Below, one piece after another: positions 1 through 10,603 of a stretch of 64,000 nt of DNA. A program made the translations under genes and the position numbers. The DNA is from Odocoileus virginianus (taxonomy: Eukaryota > Chordata > Mammalia > Artiodactyla > Cervidae). The notes beneath the pieces were generated by a model. The model saw nothing but the letters and a program-made list of their open reading frames with translations. It was not told the origin of the DNA and did not search any database. The stretch is from positions 1 through 64,000 of the forward strand of contig NW_027224396.1 of NCBI RefSeq assembly GCF_023699985.2, read 5' to 3'. Position 1 is the stretch's first letter, and every line of letters starts with the position of its first letter.

Positions 1-86
1 CCCTTCTCCAGGAAATCTTCCCGACCCAGGGAATGAATCCGCATCTTGGCAGGCAGATTCTTTACCATTGAGCCACCAGAGAGGTC
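1..86 (-). repeat. Bov-tA type SINE, partial
   Basis: The plus strand shows the reverse complement of the tRNA-Glu-like head of a ruminant SINE: the run from the ccttctccagg motif through the gaatgaatcc B-box-like stretch to the terminal gagccaccaga. The rest of the element lies beyond the window edge. Confidence 0.9.
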
Positions 87-1520
87 AATTAAAGGTCAAA
101 ATGATGACAGTTTGGACTATGCCAGGAAAAATAAGGAGAAGTGAACAATTTTCATATGTTTCCTGTGTGTAATTGCCATTATTTTGTGACAGATTGAATA
201 TAGTGACAAGAGAGCTGTGTTAGAAGGACAATCCTAAGACTCCTGTCTTCCATACAGAATGGATGGTGTAGTAGTTTGTGCCAAGATAGAATGGAAAATT
301 TTGACATATTTTTCAGGGTAGGTTCACTCATAAGTTTGCTTTGGGCATGTCCAATTGAGATACCTTGAATTTCTGAGTGAGATATCAACTAGAAACTTGA
401 TTTCAAATTTCAGATTGGTTCCATGAGGTGTCAGTGGTAAATGCACTGAAATTAGGATGAAACAAAGACATATTTTAAGTACCATTCAACCATATATATT
501 AGAGATTACATATTATCAGCCAGCTTCAGAAGTTGTTCTTTGTGTTCTTATTGATCATTTACTGGAGATGGCTAAATATGATTTTTTCAGGACAAAATAG
601 GCTTAAAAATGATAACTGTCTTCAAAAGCTTTACAGGAGACTTTTTGCTAATAAACTTTTACCAAAAAGACCCACTTCAAATATGTCCAATACTTGTTCT
701 TCCTCTGTTGTTTTTCCATTGCTTTGAAATGGCAGCTTCTTCCAATACTGATGTTTCCTTATGTGTGCTCTCAGAATGCAAACATCTTCTAAGAAGTAAA
801 ATTTGACTTTAATATTTCTAGTATGCATTAGAAGCTTTTTTATTAATATAACTGGAAATTTTCAAAGTAGTAGTGAAAGAAGACCTCTGAACATAAAGTG
901 AATAAGTTCTGTGTACATATTTTATGAATTTATAGATCAAATTTTAATTATAAAGGAGATTACTAGTTTGCTATTGATAAGGTGCTCTATATTTTTGCTA
1001 AATTCTCAAACTTGGAAAATAATAAGATGATAGATGATTCCATTCAAACTTCTTCATAAGCCAGGGTATAACATATACCCTGGGTATAGCATATAATATA
1101 ACAATGCTATGTGTGTCACTGGCTTTCATGTAAAAAAAAAAAAATCAAATATTTGTAACAGAATGCTCAATTCTTTAGGAACACAACTATGAAATGGCTT
1201 TACTTTTTCCAATAACTGTTTAATTTTGCTCTTTTGATTCTCCCTTTTGTTTCCCTGAACTAGCTCTGTCAGTTACTATAACTTGCAGATTTTTTAAATT
1301 ATTGAAATATAGTGAATTTGAATTTGAAAAAGTTTATCATATTTTAAATTCAGAACTCAGCCAATACATAACAGCTTCTAGACCCTGTGTGGTCTGGTGA
1401 ATTGGTAAGTTAGGAATGAGAGAGAGGAAAAGGGCAAATTTCCTTACTGGGTGAGGCCCAGGAAGTTATAGGATGTAATATACAACGTGGTTCAGTTGTA
1501 CACGTTGTGGTTGATGTACA
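87..1520. other. AT-rich DNA, no gene recognised
   Basis: Short open frames here (for example around 533-828 on both strands) have no recognisable protein features and overlap one another. An A-run lies near 1132-1143. I see no clear repeat family. Confidence 0.6.
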
Positions 1521-1524
1521 AGGC

Positions 1525-1700
1525 TATTAGGTTTCCATTTTTCTGGTTCTTCGATATCTTCCATCAAAGCTTTGTAGTTTTCCTTATATAGATATTAGCA
1601 TATTTTGTAAATTTATACCTAGGTTGGTTATTTTTTCAAGTATTCTTTATTCGTTTCTAACTCTGCTTTTTAGAGATTCCTACAGTGAACCTCAATACAA
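1525..1700 (-). repeat. old L1 fragment, antisense
   Basis: The text resembles the reverse complement of the L1 ORF2 3' region, with the typical run about 'tttgtagttttccttatata' and a following 'ttataccta' segment. A matching stretch occurs in the younger L1 near 50385-50450. It is strongly diverged. Confidence 0.6.
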
Positions 1701-2910
1701 AGGATAGCAGTAATTGTATGTGAAGCAGCCCTCACATTTATGTTTCTATATCCACACCCCCCCCGACCCAAGCTCCAGGGGATACAACCAAAGTCTGTCT
1801 TTAACATTTAGTCATCTGAAGCTCCTCTCAGATGGAAGTAGTTCAGCTGCCCCAGATGCTACATCTCAGCAAGCTTCGGAGTGGAGACTTTTATCCAGTT
1901 TCTCCTTTTAATAGACCTTCCAGTTTCTACAGTAATTCTCTTTGAGGCACTCTTAACACCCTCCCGCCCTGAATATGATTGCATATGCTTGCAGCTCTCC
2001 CTTCCCATCTACTGTGAGAGATAGAAGGAAGATCTCCTTGAGAACCCACAGTTTTGTAAGGGCAGCATTTCCAACTTGCTTCACCCTCCTCAGTCTGCCA
2101 CACATATGGGTGGATACATGGAGGTGCCTAGGGTGATTTTCTATGTTTTTAATAAATGCAATTATTTTTGACTCAGTTTCCATCTTATTCAGAACTTAAA
2201 GTGCCTCTTTACTTCAGCTTTGGCCACTTCTGAAATGACTTAATGAGTAAACGAAGCTCCACTGCACTCATGTCACATATGTAAAACAATAGCTGCAGCA
2301 AATATAATATTAAATTTATTACATGATTTAAAAATGCTTTAATATCTGAAAAGCATAGAGTAATAAATGTGATATCAGGTTTTTATCATTTTGGAGGTAC
2401 GTGGAGGTACTAACTACTGAAGATTTCTGTTTCTGGTTAAAGAAACAGGTTGGGCCTTGGAAGAGACATCAAGTAGTCTTAACATGAGAGAGCTGTGTGG
2501 GGCATGTCTCCTAGAAGCAGTCGTGCATGGGAAAGCATCTCATTGGTGTCCACAACTTTCTATTACTTAAACTCAAGATCTGTTCATACCTTTTTCCTTC
2601 CATACATTATACAAAAGGCATTTTTGATGTTTCTGTTTTGGAGCCTCTCCTCATTCTACTAAACCAAGAGTCAGCACTGATATTTCTCTCATGATATATG
2701 AAGAAAAGACTCTTTAAACTTTTACTTATGGAGGAGCTGCTGTGAAGCTCTGGAATAAAATGTCACACAAGTTTAGTAAAGAGATTTCTTTCATCTCTCT
2801 TCCAGGATATCACCCTTATTCTGGAATCCAGGAAAATTGGAGGAGGAAAATATCCAGAAAATACTTCTGGCAGATACATGGGTCTCTAAATAGTTTGGTA
2901 ATAAACAGGT
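1701..2910. other. 3' side of the OR gene, no other gene recognised
   Basis: This stretch lies downstream of the minus-strand olfactory receptor gene. It contains only short frames without recognisable features. The 3' untranslated region of the receptor probably lies in its right-hand part, but no boundary can be fixed from sequence alone. Confidence 0.5.
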
Positions 2911-3873
2911 TTAGGTCATTTGTCTGTGAGTGCTCCTTAGTGTTAGTCTTTGAAAGGCTTCCTTCACTTCCTTGTTCCTCAAGGTGTAGATAACTGGATT
3001 CAGAGCAGGTGTGACCACTGTGTACATGAGTGTGGTTGCCTTGTCTGTTTCTGGAGTGTGTGCAGCCTTCGGTTGGAGGTAAGTGAACAAGGCAGTGCCA
3101 TAGAAGAGAGAAACAACCAGGATATGAGAAGAGCAAGTGGAGAAAGCTTTGCTTCTGCCAGTGGCTGAAGGGATTCTCAGGATGGTCACCAGAATGCGCA
3201 CATAGGAGCACAGAATGAGGAGACAGGGGGTCATGATAAAGAGCACAGAGATAGCAAACATCACAATCTCATTGTGGGAGGTATCAACACAAGCTAGTTT
3301 CACTACAGGCATGATGTCACAAAAAAAGTGCTGGATCCTTCCTGTTCCACAGAAGGGCAGAGTGAAGATCCATGTGGTCTGGGCTGATTCCACCACGACC
3401 CCAGTGGTCCAAGATGCTACAGCCAATTTCAAACACACACGAGGGTCCATCAGGAAAGAGTAATGCAGAGGATGGCAAATAGCTACAAAGTGGTCATAAG
3501 CCATGGCTGCTAGCAGGCAGCATTCTGTCAGTCCCAAGATGCTGAATACATACATCTGAGCTGCACAGCATCCCACACTTATGGTCTTGATCTCCACAAG
3601 CAAGTGCACCAGCATCTGAGGCACCACACTAGTGATATAGCACATCTCCAGAAAGGAGAGGTTAACCAGGAAGAAATACATGGGAGTGTGCAAGGAAGGG
3701 GTGCCCCAGATCAAGCCAATGATGAGAAGGTTTCCTCCCACAGTAAACAAGTAAATGGTTAAGAACACAATGAAGAGCACAGGTTGCAACTCTGCTAGAG
3801 AGGAAAATGCTACAAATGTGAAGTGGGTGCAGAGGGACTGGTTTCCACTCATTATAGGCTCAGAGCTAGACAT
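2911..3873 (-). CDS. olfactory receptor, OR10 family type, intact
   Basis: A single-exon open frame of 320 residues encodes a class A odorant GPCR of the olfactory sensory neuron membrane. Seen in the translation: an N-glycosylation site NQS at residues 11-13, GN in TM1 (47-48), LHTPMYFFL at 61-69, the loop cysteine at 102/103, MAYDHFVAIC at 124-133, SY at 223-224, KAFSTCSSH at 242-250 and NPVIYTLRN at 292-300. Length, absence of stops and an ATG start about 30 residues before TM1 fit the family. The second in-frame Met at residue 8 is an alternative start. ECCLLAAMAYD and TTWIFTLPFCG resemble the OR10 family; I cannot fix the subfamily. The odd feature is DHF where most receptors have DRY, so the G-protein contact arginine is replaced by histidine. 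The nearest relatives in the window are OR6C-like pseudogenes more than 20 kb away. Confidence 0.93.
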   Translation of the reverse strand: MSSSEPIMSGNQSLCTHFTFVAFSSLAELQPVLFIVFLTIYLFTVGGNLLIIGLIWGTPSLHTPMYFFLVNLSFLEMCYITSVVPQMLVHLLVEIKTISVGCCAAQMYVFSILGLTECCLLAAMAYDHFVAICHPLHYSFLMDPRVCLKLAVASWTTGVVVESAQTTWIFTLPFCGTGRIQHFFCDIMPVVKLACVDTSHNEIVMFAISVLFIMTPCLLILCSYVRILVTILRIPSATGRSKAFSTCSSHILVVSLFYGTALFTYLQPKAAHTPETDKATTLMYTVVTPALNPVIYTLRNKEVKEAFQRLTLRSTHRQMT

Positions 3874-4995
3874 CTGTGGAGAGAGCAGAGAGGGTAGAAG
3901 TGATACCTAAAGGAATCCAGTCACCTAGCATAGGTCTCTGTGGAACTTTCTAGGTCAGTGGTCTGACATGAGAACCTACACACTTGTATTCCTTTTGCTA
4001 AAAGTTTTGAAATGATTACCCAGTAAAATGAATGCAGCATTTCTTCCTGACTTTGAGTTCTGGATTTTCACAGAATTTAGAGAAAACATGGCCTTAAATT
4101 ATATCATCTGATGTTTCGTTTTTACCGTATTGTTATTCTAATCATATACACAGGCTGTTAGATGAATAATATCCATGAGAGCTTTCTAAATTAAAGGAGT
4201 CATAAAAAAGCTAAGTGTAGGGAGGAGTACAATGTAAGGTGCTATGTTCTGTTCTTCTGAATTCCACATTTTGCCTTAAATCCACAAGTAATCATTTCAA
4301 AGGGAGTATATTTACAGCCACCTATCTGTACTCTTACTAATACATACTTTTATTCATTTTGATTTGAATATAATAGGACTATAATTGGACAGCTAAAATC
4401 CATGGAAACTAAAACTAACAGAATGTCCTTTCTGTAATCAATGTAATTTTGTAGGAAATTTGAATGAGAGAACATACCAAGAACCACAAGGCACATTTTC
4501 TCTTCCTTATTGTCCTTCTAGGCTTCTGACAATTCCACATTATAACATGGTGATAGACTAGGCAGTATTTCTACTCTAACTAGAGACTGTAGCGATTACA
4601 TCCACTACACAGTTTAATTATATTTGTCTCAAGAGAACTTTGTTCAAAAGAACAATGATGAACATTTAATGTTAATTTGGTTTTCATTATTTAAATATAT
4701 TTCCCAGAGTTAATCTATTGCTGTTAGTTACATCATTTAAATTTCAGTGGGTAAAACCAAATGTTTCTAGTGGATTTGTACCTTGCCCTTTAAACACTTA
4801 TTGAATTGTATGGGTTTTTCCATATTACTTTTCTTTAGGCTTTTTAGATGCACAGATGCTCAAATCTTCATATCAAAAGAACAAATGCAGGACACAAAGT
4901 AGGCTCAATAAACCCACAGATAGCATTTCATTTATTCATTGTGTATGATTAAATTTGTATTACAGTAAATACATGGTCTTGGTGGGGGAGGCTAA
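3874..4995. other. 5' flank of the OR gene, AT-rich, no other gene
   Basis: This is the upstream side of the minus-strand olfactory receptor. Promoters and non-coding first exons of such genes usually lie within a few kilobases upstream, but I cannot identify one. No repeat family is clear. Confidence 0.5.
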
Positions 4996-4999
4996 AATT

Positions 5000-5140
5000 T
5001 ATTAATTACATGTAAGTGAAATCATATCTTTATTTTTCTGGGTCTGAGTTAAGTTTCTTAGCAAAATATCCCCCAAGTAAATCCATATTGTCCTGGGATC
5101 CTCTTCATTTTTTGTGCCTGAATAATATTCCTCTTTAATG
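5000..5140 (-). repeat. L1 3'-region fragment, antisense
   Basis: The order of phrases (gtgaaatcatatc, a cttagc segment, then gcctgaataatattcc) matches the reverse complement of the L1 3' end also seen at 43690-43790. It is diverged. Confidence 0.55.
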
Positions 5141-5179
5141 TTGGTCTTGGTGATAATTTTTGGAATAAGATAAAGCAAC

Positions 5180-5700
5180 CATAGATTGAGGGAAAATACT
5201 TGCAAACCAAATATTCAATAAAGGTCCCTATCTAAAATACATAAAACACATGCAACTAAAAAAGTAAAAAACAAATAACACAATTAAAAAGTTTGCAAAA
5301 GACCTGAATATACATTTCTCCAGAAAAGACATAAAGTACCAGCATTTATATTAAAAGGTGCTCAACATCCCTAATCATAAGGGAAATACAGGTCAGAATG
5401 ACTTTGAGATATAATTTCACTTCTGCTAGGACTGTGATTATTAAGAAGACGATAGATAATAAGTGCTGGCAAGAAAAGGGAATCCTTGTGTGCTGTTGAT
5501 AGAAAAGTAACCTAACATAGTCATTATGGAAAATAATATATATATATAGGGTCCTTAAAATATTAAAAATAGAGCTACCAGATGATCCAGCAATCTCACT
5601 AGTGGGTATATACCCAAAGGAAAAAAGTGACTATTTCAGAGAAATATCTGCACTCCCAAGTTCATTGCAGCATTATTAAACAGTAGTTAAGGTATGAAAT
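5180..5700 (+). repeat. L1 ORF2 3' end, sense, degraded
   Basis: The sense-strand end of L1 ORF2 is recognisable. Phrases include ccagcaatctcactagtggg followed by tatacccaaagg, and the same order of motifs is seen in the L1 at 58580-59600. Several stops and small indels make it non-coding. Confidence 0.8.
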
Positions 5701-5856
5701 CAACCTTTTTCATGTGTCTTTATAGTAAAATATTAATAAAACAAAACAAAGTAAAAAGTTAATTTAAAAAATTTAATCTCATTTGTTCTCTGTGTTGACT
5801 ATTTCTCAGTCTAGCTCTGAAACCAGGGCATAGTATTAAAATGGAAGAGGAGTACA

Positions 5857-6100
5857 GTTGACTGTTGAACAACACAGATTTAACTGAAAGGAAGTATAAC
5901 ACAGATTCTCCATTGTATGAAAACTTTTTCAATAAATAGTTACTGCATGATCCTTGATTGGTTGAATCCATGGATGCAAATGCTGCAGCAGACACGGAGG
6001 GAAGACTATAAGGTATACAAGGATTTTTGACTGCTGGCAGAGAGGAGGCAATGCTCATTCTCTCCCATATTGTTTGAGATTCAATTGTATATGGTTGGAT
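5857..6100 (+). mobile_element. MER2-like Tigger DNA transposon remnant
   Basis: The left end acagttgactgttgaacaac and the internal segment around caataaatagttactgcatg, gttgaatccatggatg and gacacggagggaagactata match what I know of the non-autonomous TcMar-Tigger element MER2. The right end near 6080-6100 is roughly complementary to the left. No transposase is encoded. Confidence 0.7.
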
Positions 6101-6115
6101 GTGGATATATGAAAG

Positions 6116-6600
6116 TCAAAAGTCCTCTTTTTTTTTAATTAAACTTTTTGTTTTGTATTGTAGTATAACCAGTTAGCAATGTTGTGACAGTTTCAGGTAG
6201 AAAGCAAAGGGACTCAAGTCATACATACACATGTATCCATTCTCCTTCTATATCCCCTTCCCATCCAGGCTGCCACATAACATTGAGCACAATTCGCTGT
6301 GCTATACAGTAGGTTCTTATTGGTTATCCATCTTAAATATAGCAGTGTGTACCTGTCCATCCCCAACTCCCTAACTATCCCTTCACCTGTCCTTCTCATT
6401 GACAACTGTGAGTTCATTCTCTGAGTCTGAGTCTGTTTCTGCTTTATAAATAAGTTTGTTTGTAGCACTTCTTCTTAGGTTCTGCATATAAGGGATGTCA
6501 TATGATGTTTCTGCTTCTTGGTCTGACTTACTTCACTCAGTATGACAATCCTATAGGTCCATTCAAAATTCTTTCTTAATGCTGCTTTACATCTGATTTT
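6116..6600 (-). repeat. L1 3' UTR, antisense, artiodactyl type
   Basis: A T-run at 6127-6135 (reverse-complement poly-A tail) is followed by the artiodactyl L1 3' UTR in reverse complement: ccagttagcaatgttgtgac, the pyrimidine-rich cttcccatccaggctgccac, and tgtgctatacagtaggttc. The same unit recurs at 48565-48715. It is non-coding. Confidence 0.85.
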
Positions 6601-7267
6601 GACCTGAATAATTTGGTAAAAGGTCACATTTGGTGATACAGTGACCATATGAGAATGAGCCCTACCAGCAATACAAACAAAATATGGACTTTAGCTCTCA
6701 CGATGATTTCTTGTACCCTTCTCTAACCCCTTAGAAAATGAGTTTGTGAGTAGTCTTGAAAACAAAAGACTTGGGATGAGAGAGTAGATCATGGCAAACA
6801 GTATTTCCTAAGGTGAAAAAAGATTATTTAAGGAAGATGTGACTAAGTGTGCCAAATATTTATGAGAAGTTGAGAAAAAAAAATAACTTTGAGTTATCTA
6901 TTAATTTTCAGCTACACATTGGCCATTGGAGACTTCAGAAAAAAAGTTTTTAAGAGAGAGATAAAAGGGCAAACCAGATTCAAGTTATGTATGGATAGAT
7001 ATAAGTTGAGAAATGAAAAAAAAAAAAAAAGAAACAACATGTTGGAAACATTTGGCCATGAAAGGGAGGAGAAAGACAGGGTGATTTATATCTAGAGAAA
7101 ATAAAAGATAAGACAAGATTATTTATGATTGTTATTTGATATGTCTTCAAGATGGAGAATTAGAGAATTAGCCATTAGTCTACTTAATGGCTGTTGTGAA
7201 GGAGTTATACTAAACAAAGTAGCTCCCCATCACCCCTGCACACACATTTTGAAAATAGAATAATGTA
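6601..7267. other. no gene recognised
   Basis: AT-rich DNA with an A-run at 7017-7030. A 68-codon frame at 6889-7095 is low-complexity lysine-rich and has no recognisable features. Confidence 0.5.
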
Positions 7268-7664
7268 ACCTTAATTTTAGGGTTATTAATTTACCTAGTT
7301 TCAATATTGTTGTTCTTAGAGAACAGGGAGGGCTGTGGAGAGGAGGGAAGGACAGTTGACCTGTGTAACTGGCACATTTTTTAAGCTTGCCATATTTACA
7401 TGGCTATGGTTGTGGCATCCCCAAACAATTACAATAGTAACTTCAGAGATCACCAAATAGGTCACCATAAGAAACTTAGTAACAATGAAAAAGTCTGAGA
7501 TATTGTGAAAATAACCAAAATATGACAGAGACACAACTTGAGCAAATGCTGTTGGGAAAAAATGGTGCTGATAGACTTGTGCAAAGCACAATTGCCCCAA
7601 ATCTTTAATTTCTAAAAAAAATCCAGTATCTGCAAAGCACAGTAAAATTAGGTGTGCTTGTATA
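7268..7664 (-). mobile_element. Tigger1-like DNA transposon end, antisense
   Basis: The right-hand edge cagtatctgcaaagcacagt followed by aaaattaggtgtgcttgta is the reverse complement of the terminal region of TcMar-Tigger elements of the Tigger1 type. The interior keeps the expected order (atttgagca... tgctgttgggaaaaaatggt, then the ccccaaacaattacaatag stretch). A hydrophobic 117-residue frame at 7316-7669 minus arises from this non-coding 5' region and is not a gene. Confidence 0.82.
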
Positions 7665-7734
7665 GCCACTGGATCTAGTATATGGTATACTAGATCCTCA
7701 GAATTTACTCATCTTTTAACTGAAAGTTTGTATC

Positions 7735-7855
7735 CTTTGACCAGCATCTCTCCATTCCTCCCACCCACATCCTGCCTCTGGAAATTATTTCTGTTTCTAT
7801 AAATTTGGCTTTTTTAGATTCCACATATAAGTGATATCATATCTTGATTGCACCT
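7735..7855 (-). repeat. L1 3' fragment, antisense
   Basis: Phrases cctctggaaattatttctg and gattccacatataagtgata match the L1 3' end in reverse complement. It is short and diverged. Confidence 0.6.
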
Positions 7856-7973
7856 TGTTAAAGGCTCTGAGCCAAACTCTGCAGATAAACTTCCTGAATT
7901 CCAGAACCAACCACAGAAATTGTAAGATAATGAATATTTATTACTGTTTTAAGTACTGAGGTATGTGGTTACA

Positions 7974-9606
7974 AGTTGTTGTTCAGTTGCTCGCTCGTGT
8001 TCAACTCTTTGCAACCCCATGAACTACAGCATGCCCAGGCTTCCCTGTCCTTCACCGTGTCGTGGAGATTGCTCAAACTCATGTCCATTGAGTCGGTGAT
8101 GCCATCTAACCATTTCATCCTCTGTCGTCCCCTTTTCCTCCTGCCTTCAATCTTTCCCAGCATCAGGGCCTTTTCTAATGAGTCCGCTCTTTCCTTCAGG
8201 TGGCCAAAGTTTTGGAGCTTCAGCATCAGTCCTTCCAATGAATAAATATTCAGGACTGATTTCCTTTAGGATTGAGTAGTTTGATCTCCTTGCAGTCCAA
8301 GGGACTCTCAAGAGTCTTCTCCAACACACAGTTCAAAAGAATCAATTCTTTGGTGCTCAGCCTTCTTTATGGTCCAACTCTCACATCCATATATGACTAC
8401 TGGAAAAACCATAGCTATGACTATACAGACTTTTTTTGTCAAAGTAATGTCTCTACTTTTTAATATGCTGTCTAGGTTGGTCATAGCTTTTCTTCTAAGG
8501 AGCAAGCCTCTGAATTTCATGTCTGCAGTCACCATCTGCAGTGATTTTTGGATCCCAAGAAAATAAAGTCTGTCACTATTTCCACTGTTTCCCCATTTCT
8601 TTGCCATGGACTGGATGCCATGATCTTAGGTTTTTGAATGTGAGTTTTAAGCCCTCTTTTCCACTTTCCTCTTTCACTTTCATCAAGAGACTCTTTAGTT
8701 CCTCTTTACTTTCTGCCATAAGGGTGGTGTCATCTGCATATCTGAGGTTATTGATATTTCTCCCTGCAATCTTGATTCCAGCTTGTGCTTCATCTAGCCT
8801 GGCATGATGTACTCATGATGTACTCTGCAAATAAGTTAAATAAGCAGGGTGACATGACACTATACAGACTTGAGGTACTCCTTTCCCAATTTGGAACCAG
8901 CCCATTCCATGTCTGATTCTAACTGTTGCTTCTTGACCTGCATACAAATTTCTCAGGGGGCAGGTCAGGTGGTCTGGTATTCCCATCTCTTTAAGAATTT
9001 TCCAGTTTGTTGTGATCCATACAATCAAAGGCTTTAGTGTAGTCAAAGCAAAAGTAGAAGTTTTTTTCTGGAATTATCTTGCTTTTTCTATGATTCAGTA
9101 GATGTTGGCAATTTGATCTCTGGGTCCTCTTCCTTTTCCAAATCCAGCTTTAACATCTGGAAGTTCTTGGTTCACATACTGTTGAAGCCTAGCTTGGAGA
9201 ATTTTGAGCATTGCTTTGCTAGCAAATGAGTGCAATTGTGTGGTAGTTGAACATTCTTTGGCATTGCCTTTCTTTGGGTTTGGAATGAAAACTGACCTTT
9301 CCAGTCCTGTGGCTACTGCTGAGTTTTCCAGATATTGAATGCAGCCCTTTAACAGCATCATCTTTTAGGATTTGAAATAGCTTGGCTGAAATTCCATCAC
9401 CTTCACTAGCTTTGTTCATAGTGGTGTTTCCTAAGGCCCACTTGATTTCACACTCCTGAAAGTTCTGGCGCTGGGTGATTGATCACATCATCGTAGTTAT
9501 ATGAGTCATTAAGATCTTTTTTGGATAGGTCTTCTGGAGAAAGGGATGACCAACCACTTCAGCTTTCTTGCCTTGAGAACCCCGTGAACAGTATGAAAAG
9601 CGGTTA
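7974..9606 (-). mobile_element. BovB (RTE) LINE, 3' 1.6 kb, antisense
   Basis: Reading the minus strand, this is the reverse transcriptase and C-terminal part of the BovB ORF followed by its 3' end. Fragments of reading frame cover the finger/palm region (9095-9419), the part before the catalytic Asp pair (8813-9046), an ADDTT-type RT motif at about 8720-8735, and the C-terminal domain with CESWTIKKAEHQRIDSFEL near 8308-8607 and a GRRKRGRQRMKW segment near 7969-8238. Frames change several times, so it is inactive. The 5' part is missing: the sequence stops where the solo LTR integrated at 9607-9613, and no continuation is seen beyond it. Confidence 0.93.
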
Positions 9607-9612
9607 CCTGAA
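9607..9612. repeat. target-site duplication of the solo LTR, left
   Basis: cctgaa lies immediately left of the LTR and catgaa immediately right (10604-10609). Five of six bases match. A 6-bp duplication is typical of ERVK-type integrases. Confidence 0.75.
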
Positions 9613-9665
9613 TGCCGGGGTCCAGCCTCAGCAGGATCCAGGGGTACCCTCAGGATGAACGGCGT

Positions 9666-9717
<52 letters not shown>

Positions 9718-10603
9718 AGACTGGGGGTGTGCAGCAGAGTCTGGCAAATCTTTATTTTTTACCGTAGCTTTTATATTCTAAGTTAGTACATTTTTAAGGG
9801 GAAGATAGTTTAATATTACATCGGCTTATCCTTCACGAAACCAGGGTGTTTTCTGCATACTTCTTTGTGAGAGTCTTGTACATTATCTTCTGGCCTTGGG
9901 GCCTATTGACATTTTATGACCTAGGTGAATGCAAAGCTGTTTTCCATAATCTATTCTTTGTTGTTGAACACAAAGGTCAGTCCTTTTGCAGAAGTTATCA
10001 GTTAAATTTATCTAAAAGGTTTACCACACAAAGACTCTGGAGCTCCAGTGAGGCAGCCCCTGTTTAGCATTCCTGGTTAAAATTAACAATTCTAAACTCT
10101 TATTTTTCTAAATCTTTAACTATAACCACTTTTAGAATAATATTTTTGTGTTCTCTAATAGGGCTTCCTCACCCCCTGAAGGGCTCTGTGCCTATTAGGG
10201 CCTTTTGTGTGATCAGGTTCTTTATGCTGTTTATGATTAAGGTGTTGTGAGCAGTCATGTGCATTAGTACACATTTGCCAAGCAGGCTAGAATGCCAGCA
10301 AAGGGGTCTAAATTGAAACACTCCTTTCATCCTGGATAATCTTATAAGATACCACCATCTGGGAGACATATTAATTAAAGTTCTAAGTTGATTCTGTTTG
10401 GAGAGAGATCGGGGAAGGCCTTCGACCTGTGTCACAGAAATTAGGGAGTAGTCTATTATAGCAAGCATCAGAAAGGCAGAGATAATCTAAGGTGAGCACC
10501 GGGGCAGCTTTTTGAAATCCCTGGAGTCCTGATCTGCCTTGCTTGTCAGGTCTTCTCCTCATGATCTTGTCATGGGTGGGATCTCATGTGCTGCCTCCCG
10601 GCA
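9613..10603 (-). mobile_element. ERVK-type (class II) solo LTR
   Basis: The element is 991 bp, begins tgccgggg and ends cccggca, i.e. TG...CA with a short inverted repeat. On the minus strand a TATAAAAG box lies at 9768-9775 and an AATAAA signal at 9751-9756, so U3 is on the right and R/U5 on the left. U5 contains a long (GA)n tract. No internal viral sequence adjoins it, so it is a solo LTR left by LTR-LTR recombination. The end sequence beyond the GA tract recurs inverted at 21519-21576, showing a second LTR of the same family. The ERVK family name is inferred from structure and 6-bp duplication. Confidence 0.85.
9670..9715. repeat. (GA)n microsatellite inside LTR
   Basis: An uninterrupted GA dinucleotide run of about 46 bp within the solo LTR. 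It is the counterpart of the CT run at 21472-21518 in the other LTR copy. Confidence 0.95.

Noticed and set aside
2816..3463. Other frames overlapping the OR gene
   Set aside because: Shadows of the intact receptor frame; they lack receptor motifs.
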